Shown here piece by piece: positions 1-5,751 of a DNA stretch of 7,871 nt. The notes under the pieces are model-generated. The model made no database searches and was not told where the DNA came from. It saw only the letters and a program-made list of their open reading frames with translations. Made by a program: the position numbers and the translations under genes. The DNA is taken from contig JAHYZZ010000005.1 in assembly GCA_019424135.1 (NCBI GenBank), forward strand, positions 1-7,871. Reading direction: 5' to 3'. Source of the DNA: Lachnospiraceae bacterium. Its GTDB lineage: Bacteria; Bacillota; Clostridia; Lachnospirales; Lachnospiraceae. Every line of letters begins with the position of its first letter. Position 1 is the first letter of the stretch.

Positions 1-1505
1 CAATCCTTTACGTTGGCGCATTTGGCACCCTTTGTGGATATCAGCCGTCAGAAATCCGGAAAAATGTGATTGCAGAGCGTCAGGAGTGCGGCGAGTCTAT
101 GGATGAGGAAATCATCCGGAAGGTAACGGAAAAGAGGCTGAAGGATGAGATTAAAAGCGGAATCCAGACCATCCAGTATCAGCTGATTACACTGATGACT
201 TGTAATGGTCAGGCCCCCTTTGTAACTGTATTTATGTACCTGGATGAAGTGCCGCAAGGACAGACAAGAGATGATCTGGCAATGATCATCGAGGAGGTCC
301 TGATTCAGAGAATGCAGGGCGTTAAAAATGAAAAAGGGGTATGGATTACCCCGGCGTTTCCAAAGTTGATTTATGTACTGGACGAGGATAATATTACAGA
401 AGGGTCTCCGTACTGGCATCTGACAGAGCTGGCGGCAAAGTGTACGGCAAAGCGTATGGTGCCGGATTATATTTCTGCTAAGATTATGAAGGAGCTAAAG
501 CAAGGAGAGGTATATCCGTGTATGGGTTGTCGCTCTTTCCTGACGGTCGAAGATTCTCAGAAAAATCCTGATGGAAGCCATAAGTTCTACGGGCGGTTTA
601 ACCAGGGCGTGGTAACCATCAATCTGGTAGACGTTGCATGTTCTGCAGAAGGCGATATGGACCGGTTCTGGAAAATTTTGGATGAACGTCTGGAGCTGTG
701 CCATCGGGCGCTGCGATGCCGTCATGAAAGACTCCTTGGCACCATTTCCGATGTGGCTCCGATCTTGTGGCAGTATGGCGCGCTGGCAAGGTTGAAGAAG
801 GGTGAAAAGATCGACCGGCTTTTGTATAATGGTTATTCTACGATTTCTCTTGGATATGCAGGCCTTTATGAAATGTGCGTGCGGATGTTGGGCAAGTCTC
901 ATACAGATCCGGAGGCAAGGCCGTTCGCAATGCAAGTAATGCAGCGGCTGAATGATAAATGTAAAGAGTGGAAAGAGGCGGAAAACATCAGTTACTCTGT
1001 ATATGGAACGCCTATGGAGTCTACGACCTATAAGTTTGCCAAATGTCTGCAGAAGCGGTTCGGTATCATCGAGGGAGTGACCGATAAAAACTATATCACA
1101 AACAGTTATCATGTACATGTGGCAGAAAAGATTGATGCTTTCCATAAGCTGGAATTTGAAGCAGAGTTCCAGAAACTGTCGCCTGGCGGAGCGATCAGCT
1201 ATATTGAGGTTCCCAATATGCAAAACAACCTGCCGGCGGTGCTTTCTGTGATGCAGTTTATTTATGACCACATCATGTATGCGGAGTTGAATACCAAGAG
1301 CGATTACTGCGAGTGCTGTGGATATGACGGGGAGATTTTGATCAAAGAAGATGAGTGTGGAAAACTGGTCTGGGAATGCCCTAACTGTGGCAACAGGGAT
1401 CAGGATAAATTATTTGTGGCTAGAAGAACATGTGGATATATCGGAACCCAGTTCTGGAATCAGGGAAGAACCCAGGAGATCAAGGACCGGGTACTGCACT
1501 TATAA
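1..1505 (+). CDS. nrdD: Anaerobic (class III) ribonucleoside-triphosphate reductase, C-terminal two thirds, with an apparent frameshift near the window edge
   Basis: NrdD reduces ribonucleoside triphosphates to deoxyribonucleotides without oxygen, using a glycyl radical made by NrdG. The 5' end lies outside the window. From about position 54 to the TAA at 1503-1505 frame 3 is open and family-like. It carries NGQAPF, the MGCRSF motif whose Cys (528-530) matches the thiyl-radical cysteine, a C-terminal zinc ribbon (CECC near 1308, then CPNC near 1378), and the glycyl-radical motif RRTCGY with its Gly at 1434-1436. Before that, frame 1 (positions 1-54) encodes the family-like LAHLAPFVDISRQK but runs into TGA at 67-69. 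Joining the two frames needs one extra base between about 52 and 64. E. coli NrdD, recalled as LAPFVTASYNKHRKTAEE, aligns across the join without a gap. So the gene is either truly broken, recoded, or carries a one-base sequence error. All visible catalytic residues are intact. Identity is very sure; intactness is not. Confidence 0.93.
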   Translation, partial: ILYVGAFGTLCGYQPSEIRKNVIAERQECGESMDEEIIRKVTEKRLKDEIKSGIQTIQYQLITLMTCNGQAPFVTVFMYLDEVPQGQTRDDLAMIIEEVLIQRMQGVKNEKGVWITPAFPKLIYVLDEDNITEGSPYWHLTELAAKCTAKRMVPDYISAKIMKELKQGEVYPCMGCRSFLTVEDSQKNPDGSHKFYGRFNQGVVTINLVDVACSAEGDMDRFWKILDERLELCHRALRCRHERLLGTISDVAPILWQYGALARLKKGEKIDRLLYNGYSTISLGYAGLYEMCVRMLGKSHTDPEARPFAMQVMQRLNDKCKEWKEAENISYSVYGTPMESTTYKFAKCLQKRFGIIEGVTDKNYITNSYHVHVAEKIDAFHKLEFEAEFQKLSPGGAISYIEVPNMQNNLPAVLSVMQFIYDHIMYAELNTKSDYCECCGYDGEILIKEDECGKLVWECPNCGNRDQDKLFVARRTCGYIGTQFWNQGRTQEIKDRVLHL

Positions 1506-1517
1506 TAATGAAGCGGC

Positions 1518-1549
1518 CGGCGCTCAGTCTGTGAGGGGACTGGGCGCCG
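1518..1549 (+). terminator. GC-rich hairpin between nrdD and nrdG (possible attenuator or processing site)
   Basis: A 12-bp stem pairs 1518-1529 with 1538-1549 (CGGCGCTCAGTC with GACTGGGCGCCG, including one G-T wobble) around an 8-base loop. It starts 12 bases after the nrdD stop. The following bases are CTTTG, so there is no real U-run and it is a poor intrinsic terminator. It may lower transcription into nrdG, or stabilise or separate the nrdD message. The structure is seen; the role is inferred. Confidence 0.45.
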
Positions 1550-1582
1550 CTTTGCACAATAAAAGAGATTGGGAGAGAGACC

Positions 1583-2110
1583 ATGAATTATGGGGAAATC
1601 AAAAAGTATGACATTGCAAATGGGGAAGGTGTGAGAGTTTCACTTTTTGTATCTGGCTGTACTCATCACTGCCCCGGCTGTTTTAATCAGGAGACCTGGG
1701 ATTTTCAGTATGGAAAACGGTATACAAAGGAGACACAGGAAGAAATCCTGGAAGCGGCCAAGCCTGGGTATATCGCGGGCTTAAGCCTTCTTGGAGGGGA
1801 GCCCTTTGAACCTGCAAACCAGGAAGTACTGGTGGGACTGCTAAAAATATTTAAAGAACGTTTTCCTGAAAAGACGGTGTGGTGCTATACAGGATATCTG
1901 TTTGACAGGGATCTTCTGGGAGAAAGCCGCGCCAGATGCCACTGGACGGATGAAATGCTTTCCATGATTGATATTTTGGTAGATGGAAGATTTGTGGAGG
2001 CGCTCAAGGATATTACGCTTTTGTTCCGGGGATCGTCAAATCAGAGACTGATCGATGTGCCGGAAAGCCTAAAGGAAGGAAAGGTGGTGCTGTATGAACC
2101 AGGTGTATGA
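1583..2110 (+). CDS. nrdG: Anaerobic ribonucleoside-triphosphate reductase activating protein (radical SAM activase)
   Basis: This 175-residue protein is the partner of NrdD. It binds a 4Fe-4S cluster and S-adenosylmethionine and generates the glycyl radical on NrdD, releasing methionine and 5'-deoxyadenosine. The cluster motif CTHHCPGC (Cys26, Cys30, Cys33) has the CxxxCxxC spacing of radical SAM proteins. It is followed by the aromatic-rich NQETWDF segment seen in NrdG and by GGEP (residues 71-74), the SAM-contact loop. The length is normal for NrdG (about 155-180). The ATG at 1583 is preceded by GGGAGAGAG (1571-1579) at good spacing. The gene lies 77 bases after nrdD, separated by a hairpin, and overlaps the following phosphorylase gene by 17 bases, so it is probably co-transcribed and translationally coupled with the genes downstream. 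Nothing is missing or unusual in the protein. Confidence 0.96.
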   Translation: MNYGEIKKYDIANGEGVRVSLFVSGCTHHCPGCFNQETWDFQYGKRYTKETQEEILEAAKPGYIAGLSLLGGEPFEPANQEVLVGLLKIFKERFPEKTVWCYTGYLFDRDLLGESRARCHWTDEMLSMIDILVDGRFVEALKDITLLFRGSSNQRLIDVPESLKEGKVVLYEPGV

Positions 2111-2933
2111 TAAGCTGATGCGGTGTGTAGAGTCGGTGAAGAAGAAGACGGATTTTCGTCCGAAGGTAGCACTGGTGCTGGGATCGGGACTTGGAAATTA
2201 TGGAGATCAGATTCGGATTGAAAAGACGATTGATTATCATGAGATCGAGGGGTTTCCGGTCTCTACAGTGCCAGGCCATAAGGGAAGATTTCTGTTCGGA
2301 TACGTGGGAGATGTTCCGGTGGTGGCTATGCAGGGAAGGGTTCATTATTACGAGGGATATGAGATGCAAGATGTGGTCCTTCCGATCCGGCTGATGAGTC
2401 TTTTGGGAGCAAGAATCCTGTTTCTGACAAATGCGGCAGGAGGTGTCAACCCCAGGTTTTCAGCAGGGGATTTTATGTTGATCAAGGATCAGATTGCAGA
2501 TTTTGTCCCTTCCCCATTGATTGGCCCCAATCTGGAGGAACTGGGACCGCGGTTTCCGGATATGTCGGAAGTGTATGATGCAAGACTAAAGGAAGTGATC
2601 AGAAAAACAGCACAGGACCTGGGAATCTGTCTGCAGGAAGGAGTGTATATCCAACTTACAGGGCCGAACTTTGAGACGCCGGCAGAGGTGCGGATGTGTA
2701 GAACTCTCGGCGCAGATGCGGTGGGGATGAGCACAGCCTGTGAGGCAGTGGCGGCCAACCATATGGGAATGAGGATCTGCGGGATTTCTTTCATTTCCAA
2801 TCTGGCCTGTGGACTGACAGATCAACCCTTAAGCCATCAGGAGGTGCAGGAGACAGCGGATCGTGCGGCTGCCCTGTTTGAAAGGCTAGTGACCACATCG
2901 ATCATAAATATGGCGAAGGAGGAGAGGCTGTGA
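2094..2933 (+). CDS. Purine nucleoside phosphorylase, trimeric inosine/guanosine type
   Basis: This cytoplasmic enzyme of 279 residues cleaves purine (deoxy)ribonucleosides with phosphate to free base and (deoxy)ribose 1-phosphate. Visible family landmarks, in order, are the phosphate loop LGSGLG (29-34), VPGHKGR (59-65), QGRVHYYEGY (80-89, with the His corresponding to human PNP His86), NAAGG (113-117), GPNFET (190-195, Glu194 matching human Glu201), GMST (211-214) and FISN (233-236, Asn236 matching human Asn243). The Glu/Asn pair is what gives trimeric PNPs their preference for 6-oxopurines (inosine, guanosine), so adenosine should be a poor substrate unless deaminated first. The start at 2094 sits inside the end of nrdG and has AAGGAAGGAAAGG just upstream; an ATG at 2118 is possible but less well placed. 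The stop overlaps the GTG of the deaminase gene by 4 bases. The gene is often called punA, pnp or deoD in databases; the symbol is left empty because usage varies. Confidence 0.95.
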   Translation: MNQVYDKLMRCVESVKKKTDFRPKVALVLGSGLGNYGDQIRIEKTIDYHEIEGFPVSTVPGHKGRFLFGYVGDVPVVAMQGRVHYYEGYEMQDVVLPIRLMSLLGARILFLTNAAGGVNPRFSAGDFMLIKDQIADFVPSPLIGPNLEELGPRFPDMSEVYDARLKEVIRKTAQDLGICLQEGVYIQLTGPNFETPAEVRMCRTLGADAVGMSTACEAVAANHMGMRICGISFISNLACGLTDQPLSHQEVQETADRAAALFERLVTTSIINMAKEERL

Positions 2934-4222
2934 ACATACGGTTTTACCATGCAAAAATTCTGACGATGGCAGAGGGAATGCATATGATAGAAGGTGAGCT
3001 TCACGTTTGTGGGAACCGTATTTCCTATGTGGGAGAAGCACAAAAGGCACCGAAGGGTAAGCTCTGGGATCGGGAATTTGATGTAAAGGGCAATCTTCTG
3101 ATGCCGGGATTTAAAAATGCGCACACTCATTCGGGGATGACGTTTCTGCGTTCTTATGCGGATGACATGCCTCTGCTGGACTGGCTGAACAGGCAGATTT
3201 TCCCCATGGAAGCAAAAATAGGGGGAGAGGACATCTATGAGCTGTCAAAACTGGCGGTTTTGGAATATCTGACCAGTGGGATTACAGCCAATTTTGATAT
3301 GTATCTGACACCGGATACGATCGCTGAGGCATCCAGAGACTGTGGTTTCCGTACTGTCCTGTGCGGGGCAGTCAATGATTTTAGCCAGTCTGCGGGGGAG
3401 CTGGAAGAATGGTATCTAAAATATCAAAAGGAAAAAGAAAGAGACGGACTGATCAGCTTCCTTTTAGGATTTCATGCAGAATACACCACGTCAGAGCCTT
3501 TGCTTCGGGAGATTGCAAAAATTGCACACAAGTATCATGCGCCGGTATATACGCATAATTCCGAGACTCGTTCGGAGGTAGAACAGTGTCTTTCGCGGAC
3601 AGGGATGACTCCCACAGTTTACTTGGATTCCCTGGGGATGTTTGACTATGGCGGAGGTGGATTTCACTGTGTACATATGACAGAGGAGGATTTGCAGATT
3701 TTTCAGAAGAAAGGTTTGTCGGTTGTGACAAATCCAGGCTCTAATATGAAGCTTGCCAGTGGGATTGCACCCATCAAACAGATGATGGATCTGGGCATAA
3801 ATATCGGGATCGGGACGGATGGACCGGCCAGCAATAACTGTCTGGATATGTTCCGGGAAATGTTTCTGATCACAGGGCTTGCCAAGCTTAAGGAGGAAGA
3901 TGCATCGGCAGTGGATGCAGATCAGGTGTTGTACATGGCTGTGACAGGTGGTGCGAAGGCCATGGGGCTTGAAGACTGTGACACCTTGTCGGAAGGAAAG
4001 CTGGCAGATCTAATCATAATCGACCTTCATCAGCCTAATATGCAGCCACTCAACAATATTACCAAAAATCTTGTGTACAGCGGAAGTAAACGAAATGTTG
4101 TCATGACCATGGTAAATGGACGTATTTTATATGAAAACGGGGAGTTTTATATAGGTGAGGATCCGGAACGCATTTATGAAAATGCGAACCGGATCATCCG
4201 CCGGTGCAGGGAGGAGGTATAA
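2930..4222 (+). CDS. Amidohydrolase of the 5'-methylthioadenosine / S-adenosylhomocysteine / 5'-deoxyadenosine deaminase family
   Basis: Members of this zinc-dependent amidohydrolase family deaminate the adenine ring of 5'-modified adenosines such as MTA, SAH, 5'-deoxyadenosine and adenosine to the inosine form. The protein has 430 residues, normal for the family. Visible active-site parts are HTH (His65, His67) after MPGFKNA, the YADD-PLLDWL segment just after it, His182 in GFHAEYTTS, His209 and Glu212 in THNSET, His246-x-x-His249 in FHCVHM, and Asp297 in GTDGPASNN. These match the metal ligands and substrate-binding residues recalled for Thermotoga Tm0936. The start is GTG at 2930, sharing 4 bases with the phosphorylase stop and preceded by AAGGAGGAG (2916-2924), so translation is probably coupled. 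The exact substrate cannot be read from sequence. The neighbouring phosphorylase prefers deaminated purines, so sequential action is likely. mtaD or dadD would be reasonable names, but the symbol is left empty. Confidence 0.87.
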   Translation: MNIRFYHAKILTMAEGMHMIEGELHVCGNRISYVGEAQKAPKGKLWDREFDVKGNLLMPGFKNAHTHSGMTFLRSYADDMPLLDWLNRQIFPMEAKIGGEDIYELSKLAVLEYLTSGITANFDMYLTPDTIAEASRDCGFRTVLCGAVNDFSQSAGELEEWYLKYQKEKERDGLISFLLGFHAEYTTSEPLLREIAKIAHKYHAPVYTHNSETRSEVEQCLSRTGMTPTVYLDSLGMFDYGGGGFHCVHMTEEDLQIFQKKGLSVVTNPGSNMKLASGIAPIKQMMDLGINIGIGTDGPASNNCLDMFREMFLITGLAKLKEEDASAVDADQVLYMAVTGGAKAMGLEDCDTLSEGKLADLIIIDLHQPNMQPLNNITKNLVYSGSKRNVVMTMVNGRILYENGEFYIGEDPERIYENANRIIRRCREEV

Positions 4223-4227
4223 GAAGG

Positions 4228-4701
4228 ATGGGCAATGTAAAGATCACAAGCAGCCTTGCCGATAAGATAATGCAGACTATATGTCTCGTGTTGATGGTGG
4301 GGGTGACGGTCTATCTGATCGCCGGGTGGACCTCCTTCCCGGACCAAGTGCCCATGCATTATGGTGGCTCCGGTGAGATCGATCGCTGGGGGGCCAAAGG
4401 TGAGATAATTCTCATAGTTTTACTCTGGTGGGGGATGTATCTTGTGCTAAGTGCAGTGGAAAGATTTCCTCAGATTTGGAACACTGGTGTGAGGGTAACG
4501 CTGCAAAACCAAGAGAAAGTCTATCGGATTTTGAAATATATGATTGTTACACTAAAACTGATTGTGACCATATTCTTTGCCGTTTTGATTGTATATATCA
4601 CAGTTTGCCGTCCATTGGGCGGGTGGTATACTCCGGCATTCGTGGCAGTTGTCTTTGGAGATATGGTTTTTTGGATGATTCGACTGGTACGTGCCAGGTA
4701 G
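4228..4701 (+). CDS. Small DUF1648-type integral membrane protein of unknown function
   Basis: The 157-residue product begins at the ATG at 4228, preceded by AGGAGG (4212-4217) and AGAAGG just before the ATG. An upstream in-frame ATG at 4204 would start inside the deaminase gene and lacks support. After a first membrane helix (about residues 14-34) comes a short loop, FPDQVPMHYGGSGEIDRWG (37-55). This resembles the DUF1648 signature (Pro-Asp/Glu, Pro-x-His-x, Gly-x-x-Asp-x-Trp/Tyr-Gly). Three further hydrophobic stretches follow at about 59-77, 104-127 and 133-152, giving a four-helix topology. DUF1648 also forms the N-terminus of SdpI-type immunity proteins, but that does not define a job here. 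The gene starts 5 bases after the deaminase stop and is the last gene before the terminator, so it probably belongs to the same operon. A link to nucleoside transport or protection is possible but unsupported. Confidence 0.75.
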   Translation: MGNVKITSSLADKIMQTICLVLMVGVTVYLIAGWTSFPDQVPMHYGGSGEIDRWGAKGEIILIVLLWWGMYLVLSAVERFPQIWNTGVRVTLQNQEKVYRILKYMIVTLKLIVTIFFAVLIVYITVCRPLGGWYTPAFVAVVFGDMVFWMIRLVRAR

Positions 4702-4715
4702 GTACAGGGCAAAAC

Positions 4716-4762
4716 ACAAATCAGGACGTAGACCTTTGCAAAAGGTCTACGTCCTGATTTGT
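4716..4762 (+). terminator. Long perfect hairpin terminator after the nrdD-to-DUF1648 operon
   Basis: The 22 bases at 4716-4737 pair perfectly with 4741-4762 around the 3-base loop GCA. It lies 15 bases after the DUF1648 stop codon. The right arm ends in GATTTGT followed by TC, a modest U-rich tail within the stem itself, and the left arm starts A-rich, so it could stop transcription in both directions. There is no downstream convergent gene needing this. The pairing is read directly; the terminator role is inferred from position. Confidence 0.8.
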
Positions 4763-4803
4763 TCAGCCTTCTGTGTGAAATGTAGAAAATAGCGCTTATA
4801 ATA

Positions 4804-4832
4804 TTGACAAAATCATGCAAAACAACCATAAA
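4804..4832 (+). promoter_or_regulatory. Candidate sigma-A promoter for the atp operon (distal)
   Basis: A perfect -35 box TTGACA (4804-4809) is followed after 17 bases by CATAAA (4827-4832), a 4-of-6 match to TATAAT. It would start transcription near 4839 and give a leader of roughly 200 bases before atpB. A TATAAT also sits at 4797-4802, immediately upstream, but has no -35 partner. The match is real, but AT-rich DNA gives such matches by chance. Confidence 0.4.
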
Positions 4833-4977
4833 ATTTGTCTTGATTTGGATGAATTGGGAAAAAATAGTCGGTATTTACAAGAAATACAAAAAAATGAAAG
4901 AAAATTTATGCAAAATAAATGAAAAACAATCGCTGTGGATTATTCAAAGTTCTTTGTTAAGAAATTTTTTCGAATTC

Positions 4978-5006
4978 TTGACTTTTTTGGGAATTAGCAG
5001 TAATGT
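4978..5006 (+). promoter_or_regulatory. Candidate sigma-A promoter for the atp operon (proximal)
   Basis: TTGACT (4978-4983) is spaced 17 bases from TAATGT (5001-5006), a weak -10 with 3 of 6 matches. Transcription would begin near 5013, leaving a short leader that just includes the atpB Shine-Dalgarno sequence at 5022-5031. A/T tracts upstream could act as an UP element. This and the distal candidate are alternatives; neither is proven. Confidence 0.3.
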
Positions 5007-5018
5007 TAAAAAAAATTA

Positions 5019-5723
5019 TTGAAGGAAGGGGATAGTACGGAAGAATTAACGAATGAGCTGTTGGAACAACTGACTTGTCAGACAGTCTTTGAAATTCCGA
5101 TATTTGGCGGGATTGCTGTGGATGAAGCGGTTGTTGTGACATGGATCATTATGGCTGTTTTGACGGTTCTCTCGATAGTGTTTGTCAGGAATCTGAAAGT
5201 AGAGAATCCCGGGAAAGTGCAGCTTGCGTTGGAGTCAGTGATAACCTGGGCCAGCGATTTCTTTGAGGGTATTATAGGGAAGTCGAATAAACGCTATATT
5301 CCGTGGCTGATGACAGTAGCGCTGTATCTTGCAGTGGCAAATGTAATTGGCCTTGCAGGATTCAAGCCTCCGACAAAGGATCTGAATGTCACAGCAGCGC
5401 TGGCGATTATGAGTATGGTTTTGATCGAGTATTCTGGCATACACAAAAATGGGCTGAAACATTGGTGTGCACATTTTGCCAAGCCGGTGCCAGTGGTCGC
5501 GCCGATTATGTTAATGGAAATACTGATCCGTCCGCTGTCGCTGTGTATGCGGCTTTTTGGAAATATGTTGGGCGGTTTTGTAGTCATGGAGCTGGTGAAA
5601 GCGGTGGTCCCGTTTTTGGTGCCGATTCCTCTTAGCTTTTACTTTGACATTTTTGACGGATTGTTGCAGGCATATGTGTTTGTGTTTTTGACAGCATTAT
5701 TTATGAATGAAGAAATGGAATAA
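5019..5723 (+). CDS. atpB: F1Fo ATP synthase subunit a (start uncertain)
   Basis: Subunit a is the membrane stator half-channel protein that moves ions to and from the c-ring. The core starts with TVFEIPIFGGI and continues with VVVTWIIMAVL (helix 1), KVENPGK, the RYIPWLMT segment, PPTKDLNVTAALAIM, and RPLSLCMRLFGN, whose Arg codon at 5550-5552 is the essential channel arginine. It ends with YFDIFDGLLQAYVFVFLTALF. Several hydrophobic helices are evident, and the length of 228-234 residues suits clostridial proteins. The start is the problem. The coordinates use the first permitted codon, TTG 5019, which has no ribosome binding site upstream. The site at 5022-5031 points to ACG 5037, and the next in-frame TTG at 5061 (MEQLTCQTVFEIPIF) is also poorly served. 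The gene opens the atp operon; atpE follows after 28 bases. Confidence 0.93.
   Translation: MKEGDSTEELTNELLEQLTCQTVFEIPIFGGIAVDEAVVVTWIIMAVLTVLSIVFVRNLKVENPGKVQLALESVITWASDFFEGIIGKSNKRYIPWLMTVALYLAVANVIGLAGFKPPTKDLNVTAALAIMSMVLIEYSGIHKNGLKHWCAHFAKPVPVVAPIMLMEILIRPLSLCMRLFGNMLGGFVVMELVKAVVPFLVPIPLSFYFDIFDGLLQAYVFVFLTALFMNEEME
5022..5031 (+). promoter_or_regulatory. Shine-Dalgarno sequence that argues against the nearest permitted atpB start
   Basis: AAGGAAGGGG is the only strong purine-rich ribosome binding site near the atpB 5' end. It lies downstream of the TTG at 5019 and 5 bases before the in-frame ACG at 5037, so it points to initiation at or near 5037 rather than at either TTG (5019 or 5061). 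Confidence 0.55.
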
Positions 5724-5751
5724 TCAAGAGAGAAAAGGAGATTAAAAAATT

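Larger units (their letters stand above)
4702..5018. other. Intergenic region between the purine/NrdG operon and the ATP synthase operon
   Basis: This 317-base stretch holds the terminator hairpin at its start. The remainder from about 4763 is strikingly AT-rich compared with the coding DNA on either side, has many short A- and T-runs, and has no convincing gene. It contains two candidate promoters (4804-4832 and 4978-5006) and a short inverted repeat, GTATTT-ACAAG-AAATAC at 4871-4887, which could be an operator or chance. No atpI-like gene is present ahead of atpB. Confidence 0.7.

Noticed and set aside
3..65. Open frame 3 extending upstream of the nrdD frame to the window start
   Set aside because: It has no stop but encodes residues unlike NrdD, whereas frame 1 over the same bases matches the family; openness here is chance.
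495..1271. A 258-codon open frame on the minus strand
   Set aside because: It lies fully inside nrdD, antisense to strongly conserved sequence, and its translation shows no recognisable domain, so it is a coding shadow.
1351..1611. An 86-codon + strand open frame across the end of nrdD and the start of nrdG
   Set aside because: It is out of frame with both genes, crosses the hairpin, and has no ribosome binding site or family resemblance.
4204..4227. Longer start for the DUF1648 gene at ATG 4204
   Set aside because: It would place the ribosome binding site of the 4228 start inside the gene and lacks its own site; the extra residues do not resemble a membrane protein N-terminus.
4797..4802. 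Perfect TATAAT
   Set aside because: No acceptable -35 sequence lies 16-19 bases upstream and there is no extended -10 TG, so it was not called a promoter.
4959..4986. Weak AT-only hairpin (AAGAAATT with AATTCTT) followed by T6
   Set aside because: The stem is short, bulged and pure AT apart from one pair, so it is unlikely to stop transcription; it also overlaps the proximal promoter candidate.
4804..5022. A 72-codon open frame in the intergenic region
   Set aside because: It begins with the TTG of the candidate -35 box, has no ribosome binding site, and its Lys/Ile/Asn-rich content reflects AT-rich DNA.
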